NCBI GenBank assembly: GCA_027575765.1
Contig: JANBPT010000026.1
Coordinates: 1 to 64,000, forward strand
DNA length: 64,000 nucleotides
Direction of reading: 5' to 3'
Source: Tieghemiomyces parasiticus
Taxonomy: Eukaryota > Kickxellomycota > Dimargaritomycetes > Dimargaritales > Dimargaritaceae
Below, piece by piece: positions 31,911 to 44,021 of this stretch (positions are counted from its first letter, which is position 1; each line of letters starts with the position of its first letter). Made by a program: the position numbers and the translations under genes. Below the pieces are notes generated by a model. The model was not told where the DNA came from. It made no database searches and worked only from the letters and a program-made list of their open reading frames with translations.

Positions 31911-34369
31911 AGCAGACGATGGAGAAGAGGGGGGATAGGAGGAAATGAGAGCGACTGGCCTGAGTCGGACTGCAGGGGAGAGGAAGGGCCGTCGTGAAGT
32001 CAGAAATGTTGGGTTGGATGTCAGCCATAATAATTATGTGTTTCGTGTGGCCTAAAAGAGGCAGTGCGAGCGACAATGCCAATGCTCCCAATCAGTGATG
32101 TGCTTCTGCCACAGAGCCAGGTAAAGCTACGTAACAGGATCCTGCCCAATTATGGCATCAACGGTTGTATACCCTGGTTTAAATTTTGTCGCTCACCTGG
32201 AAAGCTCGGTCAGAATAGTTTCCACGTGCTGGTCGATACAATTATATTAACGGTATGCCAGCTCGGAACCGCCGTGGGAGGGGGTGATTGGATATCTACA
32301 GTGTTAAATTTTCAATACGATAGCGTAGAAGCTCCAACTGTCGCGATACAAAGTCAATTCTGGGAAGGGATGGTGGTTGAAGGTCGATACAAGAGCCAAG
32401 GTCAGAAAAAAGGATAGCAACGACCTACAGAAAGTGCATACTTAATAAAACGAAGGTAAAAAGGTAAAATGCAAAGTCGGGTAGGCTAATGTGCCTGTAT
32501 GTATAGCACTGTGATCTTGGACCGGGGACATTTAGGCCCCTGTGACCATAGTCTTATTGCAGCAATTGTACGGCCATGGTTTGACGGTCGAAAACTCGAG
32601 GGACAATATCCCACTGTCGGGGAGATGAGCCGGAAAGGGATAGGGTTGGTGAAGGCAGTGAGGGGCGAAATCTGCAGAACTAACCGGCTTTCTTCGTCGC
32701 AAGGAAAGACGAAAAGAAGAGACCCATGCCGCAGTAAACTAGGACAACAGAAAGAGAGCGGGAGCGATGCAGGGTGAAACCGACCCTTAAGGGGGGGGAG
32801 GTTTGGTCCCGAAGAGTGGGAGTGTCCCGCCTGGTAACGCCTATTCAAACAACCGAGTAGCGCTAGCGAGCTTGGTCCTGTATAGAAAATGGGAAGACCT
32901 GGGATGCCCTCACGGATACCAGTCGCTACAATGTAGGGGTAGGCAGAAAGGTTTGAAGGCAATGGCAATCCATCCACTGCTTGAGTCGTGGGTTAATGTG
33001 GTAGATGGCGCTGGACTGCCATAATTTGTAGTTATTATTTTGCGGATCCAGAAAGTTGAGTTTAATGAAGGAAGGTAGTTAGAGAGTAAGTATGAATAGA
33101 GCGGGCAGCAATGCTACCTTAATCGTAGGGATCTTGGACCTGGTTTATGTACGTAGTTCCTTGTTCAGTCTATTGGTGGATCTGATCCAGGAGGGGTTTG
33201 GTGACAGGCTTCATATGGACCAAAAGGTGTTTGGCCGCTGGTGGGTGGCTCGGTCCGAAAGGTTTATAGCCGCGAAGATAGTGGCATTAAATTAAAGCTG
33301 CAAAGCACTGGTACGAGGAGTCTATAGAGCTAGTGTTAAGAGAGATATGGACAGTTACCAAAGTGGTAGACTATGGGAGTGGTAAGGGGTTTTTCTTTTT
33401 TTTTTGGGGGGGGTGTCCCTGCCGTAGCCTAAAATTCCACCTCCTGCTCCATATCCTAATTGGGGCCAACCGGATGCTTTTTCCGTCCCAGATGGTGCCA
33501 CCCAGCCTTTGTGGCTGCGCCTTATAGTAGCTGGTTAATGGAACGTCTATCTTCTTATGTCCACGGTGACCCCATCGTTCCATTACCTTCATTATCCAAT
33601 CCGAGTGCCGCCTTTTATTCCTTCCAGGGCCTTGTCTTTCTCTAATTCTTGATCCAGCGGCTATTAGCCGCTCTCCATTTCCTGCTTGTACCTGGCCCTG
33701 CTACAACCTCTCGAATTCCCCTTATTAACGATCAGAGGGGGCGTTCTATGGTACACATCCATGGCCGTATTCTCGAACTCGTTCGGAAGTGCTACCGCTG
33801 CAATCCGACTCAACACCTAGTGTGGTCCCACAGATGGGTTACGCTCTGAAATGGAACCCCCTGTCAACCATCATCCTATTGGGTCTAAATCCCGAAGCGG
33901 CAGGGCAGCGCTGTAGACCAGCAGTTTTATCTAGAGTCACAGGTTGGAAAAACAAAGGCTGGCAGTAGCACCCATCAGAAGGAGGCTAGCATGGCAGGCG
34001 TGGCGTGGGAACTGTGGGACGGGAAAGGTCGGTTACAGGGAGAGGGCGGCGTGGTTGGCGGTGATCTGCCGCCAGCACCATAATAAAGTGGGGGGAAGGG
34101 GTTGAGAACACGGAGCCCCGGGATGAGCGAACGTGGAGCAGAAAGTGGGGGTAGCGTTTACTCGACCTTCTTATTGGCAAGCATTTTCCTGGGCGGTGGC
34201 GGGTGCGGAGAAGTCAGTACGCATAAGGGTGAGGTAAGTAGGTTGGTGGAGGCAGTGACTAAAGACGACCACCCGTGCAAGGCGTTGGAGTCCAGAAAAT
34301 CGAGAGTCCACCGTCTAGCTCCTTTTTTCTTCAGGTTCCAGTAGCGCCCCTACGACACCTGTGTGCAAC
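31911..34369. other. Spacer with a dispersed-repeat copy
   Basis: No gene can be supported. A T10-G8 homopolymer junction lies near 33393-33414. The segment around 33625-33705 resembles 48065-48155 (see repeat entry). Confidence 0.4.
33625..33705 (+). repeat. Dispersed degenerate repeat, copy A
   Basis: The stretch with TTCTTGATCCAGCGGC, GCCGCTCTCCATTTCCTG and CCTGGCCCTGCT matches copy B at 48065-48155 at roughly three quarters of positions by eye. The nature of the element is unknown. Confidence 0.4.
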
Positions 34370-35128
34370 TTACTTTCGGGCCTGCAGGATCATACGTTCC
34401 TTCCGGCGCCGCAGCTGATCCTGACGTTTAGCCGCGTCGGACTCCCAGGTATAGGTAGGTTGTTCAGGGAGTGGCTCGTCTAGCTTGCCGGCCAGGTTAT
34501 AGCGCTTAACCAGCGATTCCTGGGCGACATCTCGGCTGGAAGAGGAAGATGATGCAGCGGTGGTCCCCGGACGGGCGGTACCCGGTGCGGCGCGGCCAGT
34601 TGGTCGGGAGGCCGTTGCTGCCGCCGCTGGGCCGGCCGGGTTCGCAGCGGGGGCGTTGATAGGTGGAGGCAGCTGGCCATTCCGCAGGATATTGTCGCAG
34701 GTCATTTCTACAGACCCAGTGCGCTGGAGGTCGGCTCGAATGGAGGCTTCTGGAATATGCGGAAACATGGACCGGACCATTTGCACCATGTCCGCACTAA
34801 CCCGGTGCCGACCCACGCCGGCGTTCGCGGTACTCCTGCCATCGCTCTCGTCGCCACCTGGGTGTAAGGAGGGGAAAGAATTAGGAAGTAGGGCAATACC
34901 GGCTCAATACGATGGTACGGAATCAACACCACGCGAAAAACAAAACAAAAAGTCTCCCGCTTCCACAGCCCGCCTTGCTCCGACCAAAGCGATATGGGTA
35001 GGTGTCAGACGCTGCAATAGGGGCAGCAGGCACCATTCATTGCTAACTGGGGGGAGGGGCTTACCTAGTAGCCATTTAAACACAAAGTACAGCACCACGG
35101 CCGATACGACGAGACTGACTTCGTTCAT
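34370..35128 (-). CDS. CUE1: Cue1-like ER membrane CUE-domain protein (183 aa, 2 exons)
   Basis: Exons on the minus strand are 35128-35065 and 34857-34370, phase 1. Residues 4-21 (VSLVVSAVVLYFVFKWLL) are a single N-terminal membrane anchor. The CUE ubiquitin-binding domain spans about 41-83 (VSADMVQMVRSMFPHIPEAS, then a TGSVEMTCDNILRNG end) with the canonical Met-Phe-Pro. An Ala/Pro/Ser linker leads to a basic C-terminal helix (QDQLRRRKERMILQARK) matching the Ubc7-binding region of Cue1. In yeast Cue1 recruits and activates Ubc7 at the ER for ERAD. The size and order fit. The stop is embedded in AAAGTAAGT, a possible splice donor, so a short extra 3' exon cannot be excluded. It is divergent to the UBX gene. 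Confidence 0.82.
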
Positions 35129-35943
35129 GGTGACGTCGGAGTTTATATTGAGTCGGTTGTTTCAGAGGAGATGCAATGTAGCGTAACGGTCAGAGATGCT
35201 CAATTGGTGGGGTTGCGGCGGTGATGTGATGTCGAGGGAGGGGCCAGAATAGAAGAAGCAAAATGAAATGCAGGGAGACCTGAGGGTGACGACTCCAAAA
35301 TCGAAGCCAACGTGCAGGAGTGGTGGCAGGCCGGAGGGCAAGGTCCCTGACTTGTACCCAACCAGCTTACGACACCTTTGGGTATTGGATAGGGAGAGAG
35401 AGAGAGAGGGGTAGTGTTTAGCGGGTAGCCTCGGCCCGCGGCCTGGGTGTCCATCTTTGCACCTTATAAGGTGGCTCCACATTAGAGCACTAAAGTCAAC
35501 CGTAGCACGTAGAGTCCCGTCCACTCCCTGAAGACACCCACACCCGACACTACCCCAGCTACTAGCGGTATGGGTGGTGTCGGCTGGTAAAGTGCTTCGT
35601 AAGTTAGGCTGAAGAGGACTGGGGGCGGAAGGCTGATGGTATGTGGACACAGCGAGTAGTCCGTTAGCTTTGCGCAATCCCACATCATGGCGGATGTCCC
35701 CTCAGTCAGGAATTCCCGACGGCGTCACCTGCTGTCACGCCTCTCCCGCCAGAGACCTACGGCCTGACGGACGTCATTGAAACCCGGGCTAGCCCAGCCT
35801 CTCGACGCTGAACCGGCACATTTCGCACTTGGTCCTTCGCCTTCCCGCCCTCGCCGCATTTCTCCATTCCGTCCTTCTGCGGGGCCCTTTAACCCAGCCC
35901 ATCACCCCACTCGTCTCGCTTGCTCCGCGGACACCTTACCATA
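35129..35943. promoter_or_regulatory. Shared divergent promoter region of the CUE and UBX genes
   Basis: 815 bp separate the two head-to-head ER genes. No other gene is visible. I looked for an upstream UBA-encoding exon for the UBX gene; the ATG at 35694 runs into a stop after 26 codons and is not UBA-like. Confidence 0.5.
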
Positions 35944-38253
35944 ATGCCCGATACGTCAAACAGCAACCTTCTGACCGCATTTTTGACTTGGCCCTGGCGC
36001 CTGTCATATAAAATCGCACAGATGATGATAAACTTCATTGGTAAGTCACAAGCCTAGACGGCTGTGGTCTCAAACGTGCTCGTAGTTGGCCCCATGTCCT
36101 CTCTGGTCGTCTCATGTTGCCGCCCCTTCCATTGTGGACAGCCCGTGCCGAGTCAACGATGTCTAACGCCGATGCGTACCTTCTCGGCCCATTTCGCGAG
36201 CCCCCCCCTTATCCCGCCTGCTCCACGGCGCCAGCTAATCTTTTTACCGGCTCGATTGGTCGCGTTACGGACGGCACCGAATCCGCTGCGAGCAGCTTCC
36301 GTCTGCAGACCAGCCGCTTTATTAGCCAATTTGAATTGGAGTACGGGTCCCGGCGACCACCTTTTCTAGAGTGTACCTATGCCCAGGTAGGTAGACCATC
36401 ATTTTCGAACCGGTATAGGTGGTATGCGTGCGAAAGACTACCGAGCTTCAGGCGATTGATGGCCACATATCTGCGGCAACTAACCAATATCCCCTGGGGT
36501 GTAATCAACCTCCAATAATAAATACCTGCCCCTACGCTCACAGGCCGTCGCCACCGCCAGAGAGGAATTGCGATGCCTCCTCGTCATCTTGATCTCTGAG
36601 GAACACGACGACACACCCGAGTTTTGCCGGTAAGTCGGATCGGCTTGTTTTTATGCGGCCCTATCGCCTAGCTCCGACGGCCATTCCCTTCCTCCTCATT
36701 TTAGGTGGCATGGTCGATACTCGCCGCGTTATCTAATCATCGCTTCCTGACTACCGTCCGTGATGATCCGAACTGTCGTGCAGCCGGTTGGTGGACGAGG
36801 ACTTCCGTTCGTTCCTGGAGCGCCGCAATTTGATGGTGTGGGGTGGCAACGTCAAGTACCAGCAGGCGTACGAGGTCAGCACCACCCTCCAGGCCTCCAA
36901 GTATCCATTCCTGGCCGTGGTGACCCCGAAATATCGCAGCGGCAGCCTACGCATGGCTGTGGCCGAGCGCATCGAAGGTAAATGGCACTGGCACCTTGTT
37001 GCGCAGATGGTCCAGGTCATTTTTATGTGACAGGGCGACTATTTACCAGTACTGACGGCTTCATGTAAACCCATCACCCGTACTTCCCTTGCTTTTTTTT
37101 GATGTGGTAGGCCTTCTTCCGGTTGATCAGATGCTATCGCAGATTGAGGTCAAGGTGCAGGCCAGCGACGACGCCCTGGCTGCCGTACGACGGAGTCGTG
37201 AGGAACGCGAGGCTGCCCGCCGACTACGTGAGCAGCAGGACCAGGCGTACTTGGACAGCCTCCGCGCCGACCAGGAGAAGGTAAGCAAACGAAGGGCGCC
37301 ATTTTTTATTATTATTACTACTACTCCGCACGGCCCAGTCCCTCGACCCACCATTGATGGAGTATACAGGACCCGGTCCTTGGATCGACTTGGCCTAATA
37401 TTTGTTTACCGCTGCCCTTCGTTTGCCCTCAACATTGTTTTCACCTCTAGGAACGTAAGCTGCGCGAAAAGCGGGAGGCCGAGGCGTTACGCCAGCGCCG
37501 CAAGGACGAACGCGTTCTCCAGGAAGAGGTAGGTCCTCCCCCCAGGCAGTTAAGCGTCATGTCTAAGCAAGTGAGGATATTTAGCCGGTGGCTTACCCCT
37601 GAACTCGCCCAGTCTGTTTAGCTACGTTCCTAATCATTTACTTTTTTTTCTTTTTGCCCCCAAACCTTACTGTAACCGTGACCGTTTTCCTCTTTAGCGG
37701 AGGGAACTGTACCGGCGGCAAATTGTTAAACAGCTTCCTGTCGAACCTGCAGCTGGTGAGGCCAACGTGGGCCGCTTCGGTATTCGGCTACCCACTGGCG
37801 AGCGGGTCATTGCGCGCTTTCGAGGCTCAGACCTTGTCACGGTAAGCTACGCAACCCGTCCCGGCCCCCAGACGGGGCGGAGCCATTACAACCACTGGAA
37901 GCCTGTCCAGTCGGCATACTGACAATCTCTACACCATGTGCCATCGTTTGTCCCCATACCGAATACCTACTTGGAACCCATCCACGCCGATATAGGACAT
38001 CTACAACTTTGTGGACACGCGCAACCTACGTGAAGCAGGCGCCTCCTCTGACTCCGATCTCGCTAATGCTGAGTCTGCCACCACTCTCCCGGCCGACTAC
38101 CAGCAGACGTACAAGTTCCGACTCGTCTCACCGATGCCGCGCCAGGTCTTTGAGCCGAGCAATGCGCCCATCTGCGAGGCCTTCCAAGCGGTCTGGCCGA
38201 GTACCTCGCTCATTATCGAGGAGATCGAGGATGATAGCAGCGATGAGGAATAA
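35944..38253 (+). CDS. UBXD8/FAF2 (Ubx2-type) ERAD factor with UAS and UBX domains (423 aa, 8 exons)
   Basis: Exons 35944-36040, 36142-36386, 36544-36629, 36784-36977, 37111-37280, 37451-37528, 37698-37841 and 37996-38253 join in frame to 423 aa. The N-terminus has a membrane hairpin (LLTAFLTWPWRLSYKIAQMM), then the thioredoxin-like UAS domain (FISQFELEYGSRRPPFLECT, then EELRCLLVILISEEHDDTPE), a long Arg/Glu coiled coil (EQQDQAYLDSLRADQEKERK) and a C-terminal UBX domain (about 325-415). The family anchors Cdc48/p97 at the ER and lipid droplets for ERAD. Two oddities: no N-terminal UBA domain is visible, and the p97-contact FPR turn reads MPR (SPMPRQVF). It is divergent from the CUE gene. Confidence 0.9.
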
Positions 38254-38974
38254 GGACAGTGCGGCATTAGCTAGCTTCTAACAATTTGCCTACGACTAGG
38301 GAGGTATCGGTGTTAAACAACGGCTTGAACCAGTCGAGGCGGTCATTTCGTTTTATCGCTATGTATTAAAGGTTATACTGCGGAGGTTGATGTAAGCTCT
38401 CGATTGCTGGCCATTTGAGGCGCTCTCCTGGACTCTCTGTACCCTATCAACGGGCGACACACGACGCACGGTCGGAACTTAAATCCCTGTAGAATAGCAA
38501 AGTTACCGCGAGGGGGAGGGGAGGAAGAGAGAGGAGGACCAAGCCCACCGCAATACACGCCCGCCCTGGGTGGCCCTCCGTATTCTGCCCTTTGTTCATT
38601 AGCAAAGGATAAGTCTCGTAGAGTGGGTGGCAACAGCTTAGGCAGGAGTTTCATCTGCTCACGGTACCGCCTGTGCAACCCTAGGCGTCATATCTAACTC
38701 CGTTTGTGCCCCATCCCTATCCCCCCAAGCCTTCAGCCGCACGGCGATTAGTGTACTAGGGCAGGAACGTCAGTGTGTGGCATACCACTGCCCTACTACT
38801 TCCTCCCGAGGTCATCTCCGTCGCCTTTCCCCCCTTCCAATATTCCCTACTCGCTAACCCATCGCATCTCTGTCCACCCTTATTGTACATATACTCGTCG
38901 CCCCCCCCCTTCGGCCTTTGCAACTCCGCCCTCCCTGCCCCGAGCCTACCTCTTCCATCATCTGCCGGACTTCA
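38254..38974. other. Spacer and Spc1 promoter
   Basis: 721 bp with no gene; the last 200 bp are a C/T-rich leader for the Spc1 gene. Confidence 0.45.
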
Positions 38975-39500
38975 ATGGATTCCCTTAGCAACGCCTTTGA
39001 AGCCACGATTGTAAGTGACCATGGGGTGAATGTCGAACGGAGCAGCCCCACTCACACATGGGTATCTCGCTTATACTGCTCCCACCAGCGACTCTTGAAG
39101 CCCATTTACCCGGCGCACTCACTCACCTGCCCAACTTTGAACTCATTGCCACCCTTGCTCGACTCAATTTTTGGTTTTTGTTTGAAACGTCTTAACCTCG
39201 CGACAGGACTTTCGCGGCCAAGTCCTGGCCGAGCGCGTCACGCAGGTCGGTATCGTAGTGGCAGCCGTCCTGGCCTTTGGTGTTGGCCAGGTGTTCCAGT
39301 CCTTCGAGTGCCTTCTTCTCACCTTTGGCGGTGGTGTCGTCCTGACTCTGCTGCTAGTGCTGCCACCCTGGCCCATGTATAACCGCCACCCGGTCCAGTG
39401 GCTTAAATCGTCGTCGTCTTCTTCTACCGTGCGCGATACGAAGGTGGCCGCGGTCTCATCAGAGGAATACCCTGAAGGTGACGACGAGGCGGAGGAGTGA
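38975..39500 (+). CDS. SPC1: Signal peptidase complex subunit Spc1/SPC12 (109 aa, 2 exons)
   Basis: Exons are 38975-39010 (only 12 codons) and 39207-39500, phase 0. The start of the conserved domain, DFRGQVLAERVTQVGIVVAA, matches the family's D-x-x-GQ-x-LAE signature. Two membrane spans follow (about residues 27-45 and 50-70), and the second ends in the diagnostic LPPWPMYNRHPVQWL. The C-terminus is Ser-rich and acidic (DDEAEE). Spc1 is a small non-catalytic subunit of ER signal peptidase that shapes substrate selection. It lies 0.7 kb downstream of the UBX ERAD gene on the same strand. Confidence 0.92.
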
Positions 39501-40384
39501 TAAGTTTGCGATGGTCGAGAGTCAGTAGAGGAGTGAAGCAAAGGGGAGGGGGTGAGATGATCGAAGGGCTACCTTCCACCGTTGGCCAAATCTCTCTCCT
39601 CTCTTTCCTTGTCGTCCCACCCACTCGCCTCAATCGCGGACACTGTCCTCCCTGGACCCTTTTGTCTGCAGATGAATTCTACCAACCGGCGCTGTATTTG
39701 TACGCACCTTCCAATAAACCGCCTACCCCCAACCACCTTAGCAGCCAAGTACTGTTCGGTTCACCCTGCTGTGCTGGGTAGTTTCTGTTTCAAGCCGACG
39801 GTCGGTCAGACTGTAAAGCCTTGCAGTTAAGCGTGGTACGTTGTTAAGTAGGGTAGCTGACGATGGACATATAGACCACACCGATGTCCCTGCCCTGCCC
39901 TGCTTTAAGCCTGATTGTCCGAGCATACCCTCCTTCCTCGTTCCCAGGGCATGGCAGAAGATCATATTTTGGCAACCAATGTGGGAAGTATAGGATACAA
40001 TGTAGGAGACTGGTAACCAACCGCCATTTGCCACCTGTGTAACTCTCAAGCCCACCATGTGCCGGGAACTAGTCACTCGAGCGGACACAGTGGGATTCAG
40101 GGGGGGCGTGGTAGCCGTCAAACGAACTAACGTCATGGCTGAACTAGCCAATCCCAAACAGCTCGGCCCCATCTGTGACTCCACCTGGATTAAGTAGGTG
40201 ATAGGTTTAGTATTTAATCCGATACTCTGGCCACGCCCCTGGACATAGGACTGCCATTCACCCTATTACTTGTTCATCGCAGGCACCAACTCCTTTTACC
40301 ACAGCCTTCTTCCCCACTCTTCCCGCGTAAGTACCTCCACCCATACCATAGCTGTTGCTCCGATACATAATCTACCCTCTCACC
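39501..40384. other. Spacer between SPC1 and the acetyltransferase gene
   Basis: 884 bp with no gene. An AATAAA at 39713-39718, about 210 bp after the SPC1 stop, is a plausible polyadenylation signal. Confidence 0.45.
39713..39718 (+). terminator. Possible poly(A) signal of SPC1
   Basis: AATAAA lies about 210 bp after the stop codon. Fungal signals are loose, so this is only suggestive. Confidence 0.3.
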
Positions 40385-40978
40385 ATGGCTACCCATAAGG
40401 AACGTATGCTACGCGGCGAGGATTATATGGGTAACGACCCCAAGCTTGTCGCTGAGCGTTGCGAGGCACACCGCCTCTGTGTCGAACACGAGCAAAAGTT
40501 TCTCGATGAGCCCGAACGTGCCCGCCTGCTGGGCGCTCTCCTCGGCAAGTCGGACGCGACGTCCTTCATCCACCCGCCCTTCCACTGTGACTACGGCTAT
40601 AACATCCGCGTGGGCAAGAATTTTTACATGAATGCCTTCGGGACGATCCTGGACTGCGCCACCGTGGACATTGGCGACAACGTCATGATGGGTCCGCAGG
40701 TCCAGATTTACACTGCGGGTCACCCGACCGATCCCGTCAAGCGCGGAACCTTGTTGGAATGGGCCAAGCCTATCCGGATCGGTAACGACGTGTGGATTGG
40801 CGGTGGAGCCATCATTCTGCCCGGCGTGACGATCGGGGACGGTGTGACTGTCGCGGCGGGGAGCGTGGTCACCAAGGACGTGCCATCATACGTAGTGGTG
40901 GCTGGCAACCCGGCCCGTGTGATCAAACAGCTCAAGCAGGAGGAGGAAGGGGCAGACGTGGCTGTCCAGAAGGAGTAG
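40385..40978 (+). CDS. Maltose/galactoside-type O-acetyltransferase, hexapeptide-repeat (197 aa)
   Basis: Residues 4-50 form the N-terminal Mac domain ([20 protein letters not shown]). It is followed by a left-handed beta-helix of hexapeptide repeats: [69 protein letters not shown], then the closing [15 protein letters not shown]. The catalytic His sits in TAGHPTDP. Such enzymes move acetyl from acetyl-CoA to a sugar hydroxyl in the cytosol; maltose/glucose is the usual test substrate but the true one is unknown. I start at the ATG at 40385 (context CACC-ATG-GCT). A broken paralog lies 2.5 kb downstream. It is a single exon. The family is widespread in bacteria and fungi, so bacterial origin is possible but not shown here. 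Confidence 0.92.
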   Translation: MATHKERMLRGEDYMGNDPKLVAERCEAHRLCVEHEQKFLDEPERARLLGALLGKSDATSFIHPPFHCDYGYNIRVGKNFYMNAFGTILDCATVDIGDNVMMGPQVQIYTAGHPTDPVKRGTLLEWAKPIRIGNDVWIGGGAIILPGVTIGDGVTVAAGSVVTKDVPSYVVVAGNPARVIKQLKQEEEGADVAVQKE

Positions 40979-43463
40979 CCTATGGCTGGTAATAGTGTGA
41001 TATTTTTTAGTACCCTCTCTCCCTTCCCTCCCTGACTTGCCTGCACTTGAATCGGCAGCGGCTCTGCAACACGTCGGAGATTTTCAAGTTGGAAGTACAC
41101 TAACCACAGCCTACCCTATGACAGCCGCAGCATTTGACGTAACGTTAAATAAACCTCCCCCCTCCTCTGCTCTACATCAGACTATTTGGTTGGTATGCCA
41201 AGGAAGTGAATATGAATATAATTGGCCAGGTATTTAACGCCCGTAAGCCCAGTGTTGAGTATTTGCAGTGGTCATTTTTCTTGACTTTGAAGTGTACCGA
41301 GTCTGCAAGGTTACTCGCCCCCAGTCCCCTGGCTAGCCAATTTCCATCTCGATCCCCTTCGAAGCTAATAGATTGAGGGAGTAGTTAATATAAGTGACAT
41401 TCAAATCTGGATCAAGTTAAATAAACTACCAACCAGGTTAATTTTCCGGCTGCCATTGGCTAGCTTTCCTCTCCCCCACAGAATGGGACTGATTACTTAA
41501 CGTGCGCTGTGGCCCAGCACACGACCACCTATTCGCAGGCACCTATTCTGTCAATGAAGGGCACCTGGGAAGTGAGACGACTTAATAAACTTTAGATCCT
41601 GGAAACAACCAGTGAGTTGAATCCCCCCCCGCCTAGAACGGAGGACAACTTAGTGAATAATAGTGAGGGAAGATGAGGGAGGGGTGGTTCAAGGCAGGCT
41701 AGAGCCACAAGGTGATGCCGTATAGAGAAACAGTTACTGCCGTTTTACGACTGAACCCTCATGGGCAGGGTATAGATCACAAAATGTAGGTCAGATAAAA
41801 GAAGTTTCCATCCAAGCAGTTTGACTCGGTTAGGAGGGCAATGGTACGTTCCTTTGCGAATAAGTTCGGCTTGAAGTAAGGAAAGCGCACAAGGTAGAGG
41901 GAGGGGCAGGGACATTTCGAAGCATATATAGGTCGAGGCGTGAAGTAGGCCGATTAGATAGAGTCGGGCTATTCAAGCCAGTGCCGTTCCATGCGAATGT
42001 GGTAGTTCCAATATCGGCAGTGAACCTGGTGGGTAAATCACGCTGGACGTTTACTCCATGTGACGGGTGATATGTGAAAGCTCGGCGAGCGGGACGACAG
42101 GCTACTTTATGGTGGGGAGATACTGGACACGATCTCAGATCCAAGAGGCTGTCGTTGGGTCCCAGCCAAGTCGGATTCTAATTAATAGCTATTTGTATGG
42201 TCATATCACGCTACCAACGGTCGCAATGAATCTACCACGGCGTCAGTGTCACCCAGGTAAGCCCATTATCAACTTAAAAATGCCTATCCAGTACTGACTT
42301 CCGCTGCTATTAAACCAGGTGTCACGTAGTTCCCGTCGAAATACCTCCGGTGATCGAACTTTACCACCCTGGGAGGTAAGTATCCTGCGGTAGCTCTCAC
42401 CCGCTGGAGAACGAACGGTACGAAACATCTTTCCCTTGCATCCATAGTTTGGCGCCGAAATTGGCATTCAGATTACTAGAGGACGCGATTAATTGCATGA
42501 TATATTGCCACAACAAACGTGCTATGTAGAGGCGGGTCGACAAGTTGGTAGTCGCTTTACAGCTCATGGGGAACGAAATGAATAAGATAAAAGGCCTGCA
42601 TACAGCGACGGGGAGTACAGGCGCGGGGGTGGAAAGCAAGAGTCGGAGAGCTGCCAATGGGCATGCGGGAAATATAAAACGAAGTATCGGCTTACGAGAC
42701 CAATGAGGCCTATAGTGACCCCACTATTGTGTTGGAGCAATCGAAGCAACGTCTCAACCAGTCAGAAGTACAAAAACTTTGTTCACAACCCCTTGGCCAC
42801 GGAGGGATCCCACCGGTTGGCATTATACCAAAACACACCACTGGCTAGAGCGCTCGCATTAGCTATGTATCTAGCCGATGATCTCTCAATAGACAAAAAA
42901 TTGACAAACTCGGCTTTATGCATATCCGTTGTAGGTCACTGCCCCCCCTCCAAACGCACATCACACTTAGCAGCAGAGAAGGCGAACTGGGGAGTCCCTT
43001 ACTTGCCATTTAAATTACCCCGGTGGATTAATCCACCCGGACATTCATGACGCTGCTTCTCAATGGATTCTACCTAACGACAGTCGTGGCAGAGGATGTT
43101 TACTGGTAACAATTGTGGGGCTGTCATCGGCCACTGGACATTACCTGAGGGTCCCAGGATATGGCCCACGTCACGAAACTACCGCTCTGGTGGGGGGGTC
43201 GATTAAGAGCGCAGGGCGTGGCCATCTAACGGGCTGGCGTGATAATGGAAAATTTACGGCCCATCAGCCGACTAAAAACCTATTGTACCCCCGCCGACCA
43301 GCTTGCTCTAGTAATAGAATTATCGACCGTGTGCCGCTTAGTCATGTTTATCTACGCATTTGACGGCCATCGCACACTCCATCGCCTTTTCCGTGACTGT
43401 CACCCTTGGAATGACTATTACTGACATTACAACCGTTGTCTCGTCGACTATTCACCCTCCACC
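40979..43463. other. Spacer between the acetyltransferase gene and its relic
   Basis: 2.5 kb with no supportable gene. An AATAAA at 41148-41153, 170 bp after the acetyltransferase stop, may be its polyadenylation signal. The rest shows no recognisable element. Confidence 0.4.
41148..41153 (+). terminator. Possible poly(A) signal of the acetyltransferase gene
   Basis: AATAAA lies 170 bp after the stop. Suggestive only. Confidence 0.3.
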
Positions 43464-44021
43464 ACAGCTACCGACGGGGAACTCATGTTACGTAATGAGG
43501 ATAATATTGGTAGCGATCCCGAGCTCGACAAGGCCCATTGCCTCCACGCTGAGCACGAGCAATAAAATCCTGAATGCGTTCAAACGAGGTCGTTTCCAAA
43601 CTCTTCCCTCCGTGGCAAGTGTGCCTAAACGACCCTCACCTACCCACCCTTGCATTGTGACCAGGGCTACGGCCCTTGCGCGGGTGATAAGTTATTCATG
43701 AGCGCTTTCGGAACCGTCTTGGACGTCGGCGTCTTCGGTATTGGCAACCATGCCATGCTGGTTCCCTACGCCCGGATTTACGCCGCGGGCCATCCGACTG
43801 ATCCCGTCAAACGCATAGCCTTGTTGGAATGGGGTAGGTCGGTCTGGATCGGTAACGACGTGCAAGACGGTGGAAGCGCCGTCAGTCTGCCTGACGTGAC
43901 GATCACGGCGGGGAGCGTGGTCACTAGGGGCGTATCACCGTATGTGGTCGTGGTCGGTGATCCTGCTCGCGTGGTTAACCAGCTTAAGAAGGGGGATGTA
44001 GAACGAGCCGAACCGCAATAG
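43464..44021 (+). pseudogene. Broken tandem copy of the O-acetyltransferase
   Basis: The whole gene can be read in one frame from the position matching the functional start, where ATG has become ACA. It has two in-frame TAA stops, at 43563-43565 and 43626-43628. Preserved blocks are [51 protein letters not shown] and VVTRGVSPYVVVVGDPARVV. The catalytic His is kept. WIGGGA has become QDGGSA, and about four codons are missing after the VTI of the last coil. An internal ATG at 43650 or 43699 could start a truncated product lacking the Mac domain, but that would be unlikely to fold as a full trimer. Confidence 0.88.

Noticed and set aside
35694..35777. Upstream start for the UBX gene (frame beginning MADVPSVRNSRRR)
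   Set aside because: It stops after 26 codons, does not look like a UBA domain, and no splice pair links it convincingly to the hairpin exon.
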